Shown here one piece after another: positions 9,183 through 18,160 of a DNA stretch of 64,000 nucleotides. The translations under genes and the position numbers were made by a program. The stretch spans positions 1 to 64,000 of the forward strand of contig NZ_JAGQBF010000013.1 of assembly GCF_024345495.1 (NCBI RefSeq). Reading direction: 5' to 3'. How positions within the stretch are numbered: the first letter of the stretch is position 1; the number at the start of each line of letters is the position of its first letter. Source of the stretch: Synechococcus sp. RedBA-s (lineage in GTDB: Bacteria > Cyanobacteriota > Cyanobacteriia > PCC-6307 > Cyanobiaceae). Below the pieces are notes generated by a model, which was given only the letters and a program-made list of their open reading frames with translations, ran no database searches and had not been told where the DNA came from.

Positions 9183-10774
9183 TGCCACGCCTGAGGCTCT
9201 GGATCTGGGCGGGGGTGGCGCTGGCCGTGATCGTGGCCCTTTCGCTGCTGCTGCAGGCCTTCAACAACCTGGTCTGGCAGCTCAGTTACCTGCTGCCACC
9301 GGCCCTGGTGGGCCCGCTGCTGCTGCTGGTGCTGGGGGGCGGCGCCGTGCTGCTGCTGCGCCTGGCCTGGCCCTGGCTGCGGGCCTGGCGCACTCCCAGA
9401 ATGAAGGCGGGCCCCGAGCGCCCACCCCTCTCCGCCCCCAGCAGTCGCCAGGAGGCGGCCGGCCAGCAGCTGAGGGCCATTGATCCGGTGCTGGAGCGGG
9501 TGCGCGATGAGGTGGCCCGAGAGGCCCTGCGCCAGGAGCGCGACCGCGTCGAGGCGGACCTGGCCCGCGGCGACCTGATGCTTGTGGTGTTCGGCAGTGG
9601 CTCGGCCGGCAAGACCTCCCTGATCCGCGCCCTGCTGCAGCAGGTGGTGGGGGAGGTGGGGGCCGCCATGGGCACCACCACCACGTGCCATACCTACCGG
9701 CTGCGGCTGAAGGGCCTGCAGCGGGGGCTGCAACTGGTGGACACTCCCGGAATTCTCGAATCGGGCCGCGATGGCCAGGAACGGGAGCGGGAGGCCCGCG
9801 CCCAGGCGGCCAGGGCCAATCTGCTGGTGCTGGTGGTGGATGGCGACCTGCGGGCCGCCGAGTTCCAGGTGTTCGAGTCCCTCGCCAGCCTGGGCAAGCG
9901 CCTGGTGCTGGTGCTCAACAAGTGCGACCTGCGCGGCGAGGAGGAGGAGCGTCGCCTGCTGGCCCTGCTGCGCCAGCGCGCCGGCGGCAGGATCGCCGCC
10001 GAGGATGTGATCGCCGCCGCCGCCGCCCCCCAGTCGATCCCCAGGCCCGGCGGCCGGCCGCTGCAGCCCACTCCGGAAGTGGAGGACCTGCTGCGCCGCC
10101 TCTCGGAGGTGCTGCACCAGGACGGCGAGGAGTTGATCGCCGACAACATCCTGCTGCAGAGCCAGCGCCTCAGTGACGCCAGCCGCGCCCTGCTCTCACG
10201 CCAGCGGCGCCAGGACGGAGAGTCCATTGTCGATCGCTACATGTGGATCGGCGCCGGGGTGCTGGTGGTGAACCCCCTGCCGGTGGTGGACCTGCTGGGC
10301 ACCGCGGCCGTGAACGCCCAGATGGTGGTGGAGCTGGGCCGGGTCTATGGGGTGACGCTGACGCGGGAGGCCGGCCAGGACCTGGCCCTCTCGGTGGGCC
10401 GCACTCTGGCGGGCCTCGGGGTGATCAAGGGGGGCCTGGGACTGATCACCGCGGCCCTGAGCCTGAACCTGCCGGCGCTGGTGGTCAGCAAGGCGGTGCA
10501 GGGGGTGAGTGCGGCCTGGTTGACGCGAATCGCCGGCCTCAGCTTCCTGACCTATTTCGAGCAGGGCCAGGACTGGGGCGATGGGGGGCTGCAGGAGGTG
10601 GTGCGCCGCCAGTACGACCTCAACCGGCGGGAGGGAGCGTTGCGCGGTTTTCTGGAGGTGGCCCTGCGGCGGGTGGTGGAGCCGTTGCAGCGGCGGCGGG
10701 ACCGGCAGTTGCCACCTCGCCCAGGGCCTCGGGGGGAGGGGGCTGGAGGGGGCCCCGGGCGTCGAGCACCGTGA
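9182..10774 (+). CDS. Membrane-anchored Era-like GTPase with DUF697 domain
   Basis: The 530-residue protein starts with two membrane segments (about residues 8-28 and 38-60). It then has a GTPase domain with a P-loop GSGSAGKTS (about 139-147), a switch-region TTTT, DTPG and NKCD, and a C-terminal DUF697-like hydrophobic domain (VLVVNPLPVVDLLGTAAVNAQMV region). Such proteins occur widely in cyanobacteria and chloroplast relatives, and their role is not established. Translation is coupled to the upstream penicillin-binding protein by a TGATG overlap. The last 50 or so codons are antisense to the small gene on the other strand. The Pro/Gly/Arg-rich tail (last 25 residues) is low complexity. Confidence 0.87.
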   Translation: MPRLRLWIWAGVALAVIVALSLLLQAFNNLVWQLSYLLPPALVGPLLLLVLGGGAVLLLRLAWPWLRAWRTPRMKAGPERPPLSAPSSRQEAAGQQLRAIDPVLERVRDEVAREALRQERDRVEADLARGDLMLVVFGSGSAGKTSLIRALLQQVVGEVGAAMGTTTTCHTYRLRLKGLQRGLQLVDTPGILESGRDGQEREREARAQAARANLLVLVVDGDLRAAEFQVFESLASLGKRLVLVLNKCDLRGEEEERRLLALLRQRAGGRIAAEDVIAAAAAPQSIPRPGGRPLQPTPEVEDLLRRLSEVLHQDGEELIADNILLQSQRLSDASRALLSRQRRQDGESIVDRYMWIGAGVLVVNPLPVVDLLGTAAVNAQMVVELGRVYGVTLTREAGQDLALSVGRTLAGLGVIKGGLGLITAALSLNLPALVVSKAVQGVSAAWLTRIAGLSFLTYFEQGQDWGDGGLQEVVRRQYDLNRREGALRGFLEVALRRVVEPLQRRRDRQLPPRPGPRGEGAGGGPGRRAP

Positions 10775-10874
10775 TCAGGCCCAGGTAGAGCACCCCGATC
10801 AGGATCGACAGGGCGCCGGTGACGATGGCCACCCAGCGTCCGCGGGGATTGCTCTGGGGTTGCTGATCGCTCAT
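10620..10874 (-). CDS. Small single-pass membrane protein, conserved in picocyanobacteria
   Basis: This 84-residue protein has one clear membrane helix (about residues 15-36), the motif LDARGPLQPPPPEAL directly after it, and a Pro/Ala-rich tail. I recognise similar short proteins from marine Synechococcus but know no function. The 3' 155 bp run antisense through the end of the GTPase gene, so part of each tail is probably not under strong selection. It is followed, with a 4-bp ATGA overlap reversed in order, by the PLP decarboxylase gene upstream on the same strand, so the two are likely co-transcribed. Confidence 0.65.
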   Translation of the reverse strand: MSDQQPQSNPRGRWVAIVTGALSILIGVLYLGLITVLDARGPLQPPPPEALGEVATAGPAAAATAPPPAAGPPPENRATLPPAG

Positions 10875-12364
10875 GGCTGCTGCTCACTCGGGCCTGGGCC
10901 GGGTCCACCATGGCCGCTCACGCGTGGCGGCAACGACCTGTGGACCACCGCGGCAAGGCGCTGTAGATGCTCCTCCTCGGTGTGGGGATTGCCCAGCACC
11001 GCCTTGAGGTGATGCCTTCCCTGATACCGGGGGCGGGAGAGCATCAGATCGTGGGCGAGCAGCTGCTGGCGGCACTGCTGCGACCACTGCTCGCAGCCGC
11101 TGGCCCCCAGCTGGCTGGGCCGGAAGGCCAGCAGATGCAGCGGGCCGCTCAGCAGGCTGAGCTCACCGGCGTGCTGGGCACTCTGCAGCAGCTGCTGCAG
11201 CCTGCGCCGCCGCTGAATCGCACCCTCGATCACGGCCTCGATGCCCTCGAGGCCCAGCTGGCGCAGGCCCAGCCACAGCTTGAGAATCTCGGCGCCGCGG
11301 CTGCCCTGCAGGCCGCATTCGCCCCCATGGCCCCCTTCGCGGCTGAGCTCCATGTAGGGCAGACCCGTGGCGAAGCTCCGCTCCAGGGCGGAGGGATCAG
11401 CCAGCAGCAGCAGCGAGGAGGTCTTGGTGATTCCCAGCAGCTTCTGGGGGTTGATCGTGATCGAATCCGCCAGTCCCAGTCCCTCCACCCGGTGGCGGTG
11501 GCGTTCACTGAGGCCCAGCACCCCACCGATGGCGGCATCCACGTGCAGCCAGACGCCGTGGCGGCGGCAGAGGGCGGCCAGTTCCACCAGGGGATCCACG
11601 GCCCCGCGCACGGTGGTGCCGGCAGTGGCCACCAGGGCGATCACCGGACTGCCAGCGGCACTGAGGGCTTCCAGGCACTCAGCCACCCGCTCCGGCACCA
11701 GGCGGCCGTCGTGATCAAGGGGCAGACGGCGCAGGGCCGCGGCCGGAAGACCCATCACCATCGCGGCCTTCTCCAGCGAGGTGTGGCTGTCGAGGCCGCA
11801 GAGCACCACCGCCTCAGGGACGCCGCGCAGGCCACGGCTTTCCCGGGCCGTCACCAGGGCCATCAGATTGCTGAGGCTGCCGCCGCTGGCGGGCACCCCG
11901 CCGGAGTGCTCCCCAAGGCCCAGCCGCCTGGCCAGCCAGCCGCAGAGGCTGCGCTCAAGCCTGCTGAGCGAGGGGGAGAGTTCTTCGGCCAGCAGGTTGT
12001 TGTTCAGCCCCGCGCAGATCAGGTCCCCCACCAGCGAGGCGCTCAGGGGGGGGGGATCGAGGTGGGCCAGGGCGCCGGGGTGGTTGGGGTTGTAGGCCCC
12101 CTCCATCACCAGGTGCAGATCCGCCAGCAGCCGCTCAGCGCCCAGCCCCGAGTGCTCGGGCTCCACGGCCGGCAGCAGGCTCAGGCCCGGTAGGGGCGGC
12201 CGGCTCAGGGCGGAGCCCAGCCAGCGGCAGAGCTGATGGGAGGCGTCCTGGAGAAAGGCCTCCAGATCCGCGTCAAAGACATCCGGTGAGGCGAAGGGCA
12301 GGGGATCGAGTGCCCGCTCCTGGTGTGGCGTGACGGCCAAGGGCAAGGCGGTCGGGGCCATCAT
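10871..12364 (-). CDS. Group II pyridoxal-phosphate decarboxylase
   Basis: The roughly 497-residue protein belongs to the glutamate / aromatic / diaminobutyrate decarboxylase group. Visible features are NPNHPGALAHLDPPP near residue 80, the PASGGSLSNLMAL substrate loop, the cofactor aspartate segment LHVDAAIGG, and the Schiff-base lysine in TINPQKLLG. The substrate cannot be told from motifs; NPQK resembles the NPHK of GAD/CSAD-like enzymes. Two adjacent ATGs (12364 or 12361) can start it. It is divergent from tadA with only 37 bp between the starts. Its 3' end overlaps the start of the small membrane protein gene. Confidence 0.86.
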   Translation of the reverse strand: MMAPTALPLAVTPHQERALDPLPFASPDVFDADLEAFLQDASHQLCRWLGSALSRPPLPGLSLLPAVEPEHSGLGAERLLADLHLVMEGAYNPNHPGALAHLDPPPLSASLVGDLICAGLNNNLLAEELSPSLSRLERSLCGWLARRLGLGEHSGGVPASGGSLSNLMALVTARESRGLRGVPEAVVLCGLDSHTSLEKAAMVMGLPAAALRRLPLDHDGRLVPERVAECLEALSAAGSPVIALVATAGTTVRGAVDPLVELAALCRRHGVWLHVDAAIGGVLGLSERHRHRVEGLGLADSITINPQKLLGITKTSSLLLLADPSALERSFATGLPYMELSREGGHGGECGLQGSRGAEILKLWLGLRQLGLEGIEAVIEGAIQRRRRLQQLLQSAQHAGELSLLSGPLHLLAFRPSQLGASGCEQWSQQCRQQLLAHDLMLSRPRYQGRHHLKAVLGNPHTEEEHLQRLAAVVHRSLPPRVSGHGGPGPGPSEQQP

Positions 12365-12401
12365 TCTCACTTGTGACTGGGGCCGGCCGCGGCCTGACGC
12401 C

Positions 12402-12911
12402 ATGCGCCCGCCTGCCCCCCTGCCGCTCAGCAGCCAGCAGCTCTGGATGGAGCGGTTGCTGCGGATCGCCCGGCGGGCTGGTGAGACAGGGGAAATCCCC
12501 GTGGCAGCTGTGGTGCTCGATGGAGCTGGTCGTGCCCTGGGCTGGGGCACGAACCGGCGGCAGACCCAGCAGGATCCCCTTGGCCATGCCGAGCTGGTGG
12601 CGCTCAGCCAGGCCGCCCGCCTGCTCGACGACTGGCGCTTCAACGCCTGCAGCCTTCTGGTGACCCTGGAGCCCTGTCCGATGTGTGCCGGCGCCCTGAT
12701 CCAGGCCCGCATGGGCCGGGTGGTGTTCGCCGCTTCCGATGCCAAGCGCGGTGCCCTGGGGGGCAGCCTCGACCTGGCGGCTGACCCCAGCGCCCATCAC
12801 CGCATGGAGGTGCTGGCGGGTGTGCGAGGGCCGGAGGCCAGGGAGCTGCTGGAGAGCTGGTTCAGGCGCCGGCGGCGAGCTCAGGCGATCGCAGCAGCAG
12901 CTGGCGACTGA
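12402..12911 (+). CDS. tadA: tRNA(Arg) adenosine-34 deaminase
   Basis: The 169-residue zinc deaminase converts the wobble adenosine of tRNA-Arg(ACG) to inosine. The catalytic HAE (GHAELVAL) and the zinc-binding PCPMCAG (LEPCPMCAGAL) motifs are both present with normal spacing, followed by the GGSLDL segment typical of TadA. I chose the ATG giving MRPPAPLPL; upstream sequence in the same frame overlaps the divergent decarboxylase start. The 3' end overlaps the converging aminotransferase gene by 31 bp. Confidence 0.94.
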   Translation: MRPPAPLPLSSQQLWMERLLRIARRAGETGEIPVAAVVLDGAGRALGWGTNRRQTQQDPLGHAELVALSQAARLLDDWRFNACSLLVTLEPCPMCAGALIQARMGRVVFAASDAKRGALGGSLDLAADPSAHHRMEVLAGVRGPEARELLESWFRRRRRAQAIAAAAGD

Positions 12912-14089
12912 CGGAAGGCGGGCAGTTCCGTCTCCAGCAGGTTGAGCAGCAGATCGACGTTCTCAGGCTGACTGTTGAAGCCCATCAGGCCGATGCGCCA
13001 GACTTTGCCTGCGAGGGCGCCGAGGCCCCCGCCCACTTCGATGCCGTGGCTGTTGAGCAGGTGCAGAGTGAAGGCCTTGCCATCGATGCCCTCGGGTATG
13101 CGCACCGTGGTGAGGGTGGGCAGACGCAGGTGCTCAGGCACGTGCAGCTCCAGGCCCAGGCGCTCCAGGCCTGCCCAGAGGCGTTCCGCGTTGCTGCGGT
13201 GCCGGCTCCAGGCGTTCTCCAGGCCCTCGTCGGCGAGCAGGCGCAGGGCTTCGCGCATGCCGAAATTCATGTTCACCGGGGCGGTGTGGTGATACACCCG
13301 GTTGCTGCCCCAGTACTGGTTGAGCAGCGACACATCCAGGTACCAATTGGGCACCTTGCCGCTGCGGGCCGCCAGCTTGGCCTCAGCCCGTTCGCCCATG
13401 GTGAAGGGTCCGAGGCCCGGAGGGCAGCTCAGTCCTTTCTGGCTGCAGCTGTAGGCCAGGTCAACGCCCCAGGCGTCGAGGTGCAGGGGCACGGCCCCGA
13501 GGGAGGTGACCGTGTCGAGCAGCAGCAGGCAGTTGTGGCGGCGGCAGAGTTCACCGATGCCCTCCATCGGCTGGCAGACGCCGGTGGAGGTTTCGGCGTG
13601 CACCATCGCCAGGATCGCTGGACGGTGGCTGATCAGGGCCTGCTCGATCTCATCGAGCGTGAAGGCCTCGCCCCAGGGGCGCTCGATCGTGGCCACCTCG
13701 GCCCGGTAGCGGCCGGCCATATCAACCAGGCGCAGGCCGAAGTAGCCCTTGACCGCCACCAGCACCTTGTCGCCCGGCTCGACAGTGTTGGCCAGGGTGG
13801 CCTCCATGGCGGCACTGCCGGTGCCGCTCATGGGGATGGTGAGACGGTTTTCGGTCTGCCAGGCGTAGCGCAGCAGATCCTGCACCTCTGACATCAGCTC
13901 GATGTAGAGCGGATCGAGGTGGCCGATCGGGTTGCGAGAGAGGGCCTGCAGCACCGTGGGATGGGCGTTGGACGGGCCTGGACCGAGCAACAGGCGATCC
14001 GGGGTGGCGATCGGCCCCAGCTGCAGGCGATGGCGATCGCTCACGACGGCCGCGGGAGCTGTGGAAGGCGAAGAAGACAGGGTGACCAA
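12881..14089 (-). CDS. Class V aminotransferase, alanine/serine-glyoxylate type
   Basis: A 402-residue PLP enzyme of the AGT/SPT family. Motifs include LLLGPGPSNAHPTVLQAL at the start, GTGSAAMEA (phosphate binding), the cofactor aspartate in LLLDTVTSLG, the Schiff-base lysine in CSQKGLSCPPGL, and the C-terminal WRIGLMG arginine motif for the substrate carboxylate. In cyanobacteria this enzyme transaminates glyoxylate from photorespiration, or serine. The precise amino donor is not decidable from sequence. It is downstream of apcF on the same strand but separated by 58 bp. Confidence 0.9.
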   Translation of the reverse strand: MVTLSSSPSTAPAAVVSDRHRLQLGPIATPDRLLLGPGPSNAHPTVLQALSRNPIGHLDPLYIELMSEVQDLLRYAWQTENRLTIPMSGTGSAAMEATLANTVEPGDKVLVAVKGYFGLRLVDMAGRYRAEVATIERPWGEAFTLDEIEQALISHRPAILAMVHAETSTGVCQPMEGIGELCRRHNCLLLLDTVTSLGAVPLHLDAWGVDLAYSCSQKGLSCPPGLGPFTMGERAEAKLAARSGKVPNWYLDVSLLNQYWGSNRVYHHTAPVNMNFGMREALRLLADEGLENAWSRHRSNAERLWAGLERLGLELHVPEHLRLPTLTTVRIPEGIDGKAFTLHLLNSHGIEVGGGLGALAGKVWRIGLMGFNSQPENVDLLLNLLETELPAFRQSPAAAAIA

Positions 14090-14147
14090 GGCCTGTAGCG
14101 CAACTAAGGATCGATGAACGTCAGACTAGGCAGGGAGCCAGCGGCTC

Positions 14148-14666
14148 TCAGCTCGCCCTGACATTGGTGTCAGCCAGGCCACGGGCCATGTGCTCGAAGG
14201 GAGCGCTGATCAGTTGGCCTGGCTCCAGCCCTGCCTCCGACAGCCGCTCGGCCAGCACTTCGCCCAACAGCACGATGCTGCGAACCGTGGGCCCGGTGGG
14301 TACCCCCAGACTCTTGTAGGTGTCGTCGAGGCCGTTGAGGACGCGCTCGTTGAGGATGGTGGGGTCGCCTGCCACCAACGCGTAACTGGCGTAACGCAAG
14401 AAATAGTCCATGTCCCGCAGGCAGGCGGCCAGGCGGCGGGTGGTGTAGGCGTTGCCGCCGGGCAGCAGCAGCTCAGGATCCTGCTCGAACAGGCGACGGC
14501 TGGCATCGCGGACGATCTCCGCCGCTTCGCGGTTGATCAATTCCACCGCGGCCAGGCGTACTTCGGCCTGGGAGTGGTAGGTGGCGATGCGATCGATCGC
14601 GTCGCGATCGAGGTAGCGCCCCAGCTGGTCATACCGGCCAATCAGACCGGTGATGGCATCGCGCAT
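14148..14666 (-). CDS. apcF: Allophycocyanin beta-18 subunit ApcF
   Basis: The 172-residue phycobiliprotein begins MRDAITGLIGRYDQLGRYLD. The MRDA start, GRYLDRDAID and NAYTTRRLAACLRDMDYFLRY are characteristic of ApcF rather than ApcB. The single bilin-binding cysteine is in AACLRDMDY. ApcF sits beside ApcE in the phycobilisome core and passes energy to photosystem II. Its presence, with pcyA, shows the organism builds phycobilisomes. It stands alone, apart from other apc genes. It is divergent from glnA across a 182-bp gap in which I recognise no operator. Confidence 0.94.
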   Translation of the reverse strand: MRDAITGLIGRYDQLGRYLDRDAIDRIATYHSQAEVRLAAVELINREAAEIVRDASRRLFEQDPELLLPGGNAYTTRRLAACLRDMDYFLRYASYALVAGDPTILNERVLNGLDDTYKSLGVPTGPTVRSIVLLGEVLAERLSEAGLEPGQLISAPFEHMARGLADTNVRAS

Positions 14667-14848
14667 GACGTTGAGATCGTCTCACCTGGTGCGGAAGCTA
14701 GCACCCTGGTTTGGCCAGATCCCTGTCCAGCCATGGGATCTGGCGAATCTGACAGAAACGGTTACGCAGGCGAGGGTTACAACAGGCACCAAGGGCCTGC
14801 GGGCTCGCTCCAGCCCTTGCCCCCTCCCCTCCACCTTTCTCTGCCCCC

Positions 14849-16270
14849 ATGGCCAACCCAGCCCAGGACGTGCTCCGCCGCATCAGGGAGGAGGGCATTG
14901 AGTTGATCGATCTCAAGTTCGCTGATCTCCATGGCCAGTGGCAGCACCTCACCGTCTGCACCGACCTGCTGGAGGAGGACTCCTTTGAGACCGGCCTGGC
15001 CTTCGATGGCTCCTCGATCCGCGGCTGGAAGGCGATCCATGAATCCGATATGGCGATCGTGCCCGATCCCACCGCGGCCTGGATCGATCCCTTTCTGCGC
15101 CACAAGACCCTCAGCCTGATCTGCTCGGTTCAGGAGCCCCGCAGCGGCGAACCCTATGGCCGTTGTCCCCGCTCCCTGGCCCGGCGGGCCCTGGCTCACC
15201 TAGCCGGCACCGGACTGGCCGACACCGCCTACTTCGGGCCTGAGCTGGAGTTCTTCCTGTTCGAGGACGTGCGTTATGGCTCCAGTCCGGGGGGCAGTTT
15301 CTACAGCGTCGATTCGATTGAGGCCCCCTGGAACAGCGGCCGGCTGGAGGAGGGCGGCAATCTGGCCTACAAGATGAGGGCGAAGGAGGGATATTTCCCA
15401 GTTCCCCCCAGCGACACCTTCCAGGACATCCGCAGCGAAATGCTGCTGACCATGGCTCAACTGGGGGTGCCGATCGAGAAGCATCACCACGAAGTGGCGG
15501 CCGCTGGCCAGCAGGAGCTGGGCATCAGGTTCTCCGAGCTGATCAACTCGGCCGACAACGTGATGATCTACAAATACGTGGTGCGCAATGTGGCCCGCAA
15601 ATACGGCCGCACCGCCACCTTCATGCCCAAGCCCGTGTTCGACGACAACGGCAGCGGCATGCATGTGCACCAGAGCCTTTGGCGCGAGGGTCAACCGCTG
15701 TTCTACGGGCTGGGCACCTACGCCGATCTCTCCCAGACGGCCCGCTGGTACATCGGCGGACTGCTGCGCCATGCCCCCAGTCTGCTGGCCTTCACCAACC
15801 CCACCACCAACAGCTACAAGCGCCTGGTGCCGGGCTTCGAGGCGCCGGTGAATCTGGTCTATTCCCAGGGCAACCGGTCCGCGGCGGTGCGCATTCCCCT
15901 CAGCGGCGATAACCCCCGGGCCAAGCGCCTGGAGTTCCGCAGCGGCGATGCCATGGCCAACCCCTACCTGGCCTTCTCCGCCCTGCTGATGGCCGGGCTC
16001 GATGGCATCCGTCAGCAGATCGACCCGGGCGACGGGATGGACCTCGACCTGTTTGCCTTGCCCCCAGAGGATCTGGCCCAGATCGCTACGGTGCCCGCCT
16101 GCCTGGAGGGAGCGCTGGCGGCCCTTGGCGCCGACCACGAGTATTTGCTGGCCGGGGACGTGTTCAGCTCCGAGTTGATCAGCACCTGGATCGCCCTCAA
16201 ATCCGAGGAGGTGCAGCAGCTGCGGCAGCGACCCCATCCCTACGAATTCAGCCTCTACTACGACGCCTGA
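14849..16270 (+). CDS. glnA: Glutamine synthetase type I
   Basis: The 473-residue enzyme condenses ammonium with glutamate using ATP and is the entry point of nitrogen. Visible are the beta-Grasp start ([18 protein letters not shown]), the latch FDGSSIRGW, the metal/substrate motifs [27 protein letters not shown] and [11 protein letters not shown], the ATP-binding [12 protein letters not shown], and [15 protein letters not shown]. Length is standard for GSI. Upstream of the ATG I see no GTA-N8-TAC NtcA box and no recognisable glutamine-riboswitch core, so the regulator is not visible. Cyanobacterial GSI is controlled by inactivating peptides rather than adenylylation (family knowledge). Confidence 0.97.
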   Translation: MANPAQDVLRRIREEGIELIDLKFADLHGQWQHLTVCTDLLEEDSFETGLAFDGSSIRGWKAIHESDMAIVPDPTAAWIDPFLRHKTLSLICSVQEPRSGEPYGRCPRSLARRALAHLAGTGLADTAYFGPELEFFLFEDVRYGSSPGGSFYSVDSIEAPWNSGRLEEGGNLAYKMRAKEGYFPVPPSDTFQDIRSEMLLTMAQLGVPIEKHHHEVAAAGQQELGIRFSELINSADNVMIYKYVVRNVARKYGRTATFMPKPVFDDNGSGMHVHQSLWREGQPLFYGLGTYADLSQTARWYIGGLLRHAPSLLAFTNPTTNSYKRLVPGFEAPVNLVYSQGNRSAAVRIPLSGDNPRAKRLEFRSGDAMANPYLAFSALLMAGLDGIRQQIDPGDGMDLDLFALPPEDLAQIATVPACLEGALAALGADHEYLLAGDVFSSELISTWIALKSEEVQQLRQRPHPYEFSLYYDA

Positions 16271-16338
16271 ACCTCGCGGCGGCCAGGCGGATCGGCTGAA
16301 ATGGAGGGCCCTGAGCGCCGCCTCTCCCCCGGCACCCC

Positions 16339-17400
16339 ATGCCCGATACCGTCAGCAAGTTCGCCTACCAGGCTCTGCAGCAGGGCAAGACGATCATGGG
16401 TCTGGCCCACAAGGAGCTGGGGGGCCGGCTGATGCGCCTGGTGGATCCCCAGGGTGCCCCCCAGACGGTGCCGGTGCCGGCGCCGATGACCGTGGCACTC
16501 AAGGCCTCGATGGACCGGTTGCTGGAGACCGACTGGCAGGAGGCCGAGAGCGGCCTGTACCCCCCCTCCCTTCTTTTCGATGCCCCCTGGCTCGACTGGG
16601 CGGCCCGCTATCCCCTGGTCTGGCTGGACACCCCCCGCCAGTGGAACCGCCGCACCCAGCGCAAGGTTCGGGATCTGCCCCGCGACGTGCGTCCTGAGGA
16701 CTACCCGCCCTATTACCTGCAGAACTTCCACCACCAGACCGATGGCTACCTGAGCGACCACTCCGCCGCGCTCTACGACCTTCAGGTGGAGATCCTCTTC
16801 AACGGCAGCGCCGATGCCATGCGCCGTCGTCTGATCGCCCCGCTCAAGCGGGGGCTGAGGGCCTTCTCCCAGCGCTCGCCCGGCCAGCTGCGACTGCTGG
16901 ATGTGGCCACCGGCACCGGCCGTACCCTGCGTCAACTGCGCGGTGGCCTGGGGGAGATCCAGCTGGTGGGTCTCGACCTCTCGGCTTCGTATCTGCGCGA
17001 GGCCAACCGTTGCCTCAGCCAGTTGCCGGGGGAGCTGCCCCAGCTGGTGCAGGGCAATGGCGAGGCGCTGCCCTTCGCCGACGCCACCTTCCAGGCGGTG
17101 AGCTGCATGTTCCTCTTCCACGAGCTCCCGCCAGAAGCCCGCCAGAATGTGCTGCAGGAGTGCTTCCGGGTGATGGAGCCCGGCGGTGTGCTGGTGCTGG
17201 CCGATTCGATCCAGCTGGCCGATTCGCCCGAGTTTGCCGCGGTGCTGGAGAATTTCCGCAGGGCCTTCCATGAGCCCTACTACCGCGACTACATCTCCGA
17301 CGACATCGAAGCGCGCCTGGCCCAGGCCGGTTTTGCCGGCATCAGCGCCCGGTCCCATTTCATGACCAGGGTTTGGTCCGCCACCAAGCCTCTGGTCTGA
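16339..17400 (+). CDS. Class I SAM-dependent methyltransferase
   Basis: The 353-residue protein has a 190-residue N-terminal part conserved with other cyanobacterial homologues (for example PPYYLQNFHHQTDGYLSDHSA). A Rossmann methyltransferase follows: motif I LLDVATGTGRTLRQL (about residues 188-202), the acidic loop VGLDLSASYL, motif II in GNGEALPFADATFQ, and the post-motif FRVMEPGGVLVLAD. The substrate is not evident. It follows glnA on the same strand after 68 bp and may be read from the same promoter. Confidence 0.88.
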   Translation: MPDTVSKFAYQALQQGKTIMGLAHKELGGRLMRLVDPQGAPQTVPVPAPMTVALKASMDRLLETDWQEAESGLYPPSLLFDAPWLDWAARYPLVWLDTPRQWNRRTQRKVRDLPRDVRPEDYPPYYLQNFHHQTDGYLSDHSAALYDLQVEILFNGSADAMRRRLIAPLKRGLRAFSQRSPGQLRLLDVATGTGRTLRQLRGGLGEIQLVGLDLSASYLREANRCLSQLPGELPQLVQGNGEALPFADATFQAVSCMFLFHELPPEARQNVLQECFRVMEPGGVLVLADSIQLADSPEFAAVLENFRRAFHEPYYRDYISDDIEARLAQAGFAGISARSHFMTRVWSATKPLV

Positions 17401-17492
17401 GCGGGGTCAGGACCGCAGCACATCGCGGGCCCAGGTGCCGCAGCTTTTGCCGAATGTGAATAGGTTTTCGCTACTCCGGTGTGCTTCGCCTG

Positions 17493-17831
17493 ATGTCCAA
17501 TTCGTTTCAGCTGCGCTGGTTGCAGGGCTGGTCCTTTCAGACGGTTCTGATGGAAGGGCATGTGCAGATCGAAGCCCACGGCTACGGCATCTGCCTGCGC
17601 ACCCCCCTGCTGGCGGGCGAGAGTCCGCGCTCGGGCGCCGACAGGCTCGTGTTTCAGGAGGATCGCCACCGCCGCTCGCTGTACCACTCCTGGCAGCGCA
17701 GCCAGCTGCAGCCCCCGCTGCCGGCTCCCAGCAAGGACGTGCTCTTCGCCAGCGGTGGGCTGTTCGCCGTGGGCAGTCCCTTCCTGGTCGAGGTGAGCGA
17801 GGCGCTCCCCGAGCTGGTGCTGGCCGCCTAG
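17493..17831 (+). CDS. Hypothetical protein, 112 residues
   Basis: I do not recognise a domain. The protein is soluble, with a beta-rich pattern (FQLRWLQGWSFQTVLMEGHVQIEAHGYGICLRTPLL), no signal peptide and no cysteine motif. An alternative start lies 12 bp upstream. It ends at a CTAG tetranucleotide that also contains the stop codon of the converging gene, so the two genes overlap by exactly 4 bp. Coding character is supported by codon bias toward G/C in third positions and by the exact fit against its neighbour. Confidence 0.6.
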   Translation: MSNSFQLRWLQGWSFQTVLMEGHVQIEAHGYGICLRTPLLAGESPRSGADRLVFQEDRHRRSLYHSWQRSQLQPPLPAPSKDVLFASGGLFAVGSPFLVEVSEALPELVLAA

Positions 17832-18151
17832 CGCAGCAGCCACCAGGCCAGGATCCCTCCGGCGCCGCCCCAGCGCAGGGCCCGCCAGAACAGCTGATCC
17901 TGGCCCCCCTTCAGGGGAGCGGGCAGGGGGTCCAGAAGACGTTGACCCAGCTCCAGCCTCTGGCTTAGCCGCCTGCCGGAGCTGGAGATCGTGGCAGAGT
18001 CGGTCCGCTCCTGCGCCGCCAGCCGCTCCCCCTGGCTGGCCACGCTGAGCACGGTGGAAAGTCCATGCAACCAGCCCAGGCGACGGCGGCGCGGCCGTTT
18101 GGGTGAAGCGGAGATTCGGCGCCGTGCTCGACGCCGCGAAGGGAGGGCCAT
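17828..18151 (-). CDS. Hypothetical basic protein with C-terminal hydrophobic segment
   Basis: This 107-residue protein starts with an Arg-rich stretch (RRRARRRISASPKRPRRRR), continues with an amphipathic region (LSVASQGERLAAQERTDSATIS), and ends in a hydrophobic anchor (WRALRWGGAGGILAWWLLR). I know no function. The arrangement would suit a nucleic-acid- or membrane-surface-binding protein anchored by its tail (inference). The start is 9 bp from the start of the divergent gene at 18161, so the two must share a compact promoter region or have internal promoters. Confidence 0.55.
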   Translation of the reverse strand: MALPSRRRARRRISASPKRPRRRRLGWLHGLSTVLSVASQGERLAAQERTDSATISSSGRRLSQRLELGQRLLDPLPAPLKGGQDQLFWRALRWGGAGGILAWWLLR

Positions 18152-18160
18152 CGCGTCAGG

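Noticed and set aside
7245-9188. A 647-codon open frame antisense to the penicillin-binding protein gene
   Set aside because: Long antisense frames are expected in G+C-rich coding DNA; its translation has no domain and the sense gene has every catalytic motif.
14667-14848. NtcA box or glutamine riboswitch upstream of glnA
   Set aside because: No GTA-N8-TAC is present; the two GTTAC words are 15 bp apart start to start and do not form the palindrome, and no conserved glutamine-riboswitch core is visible.
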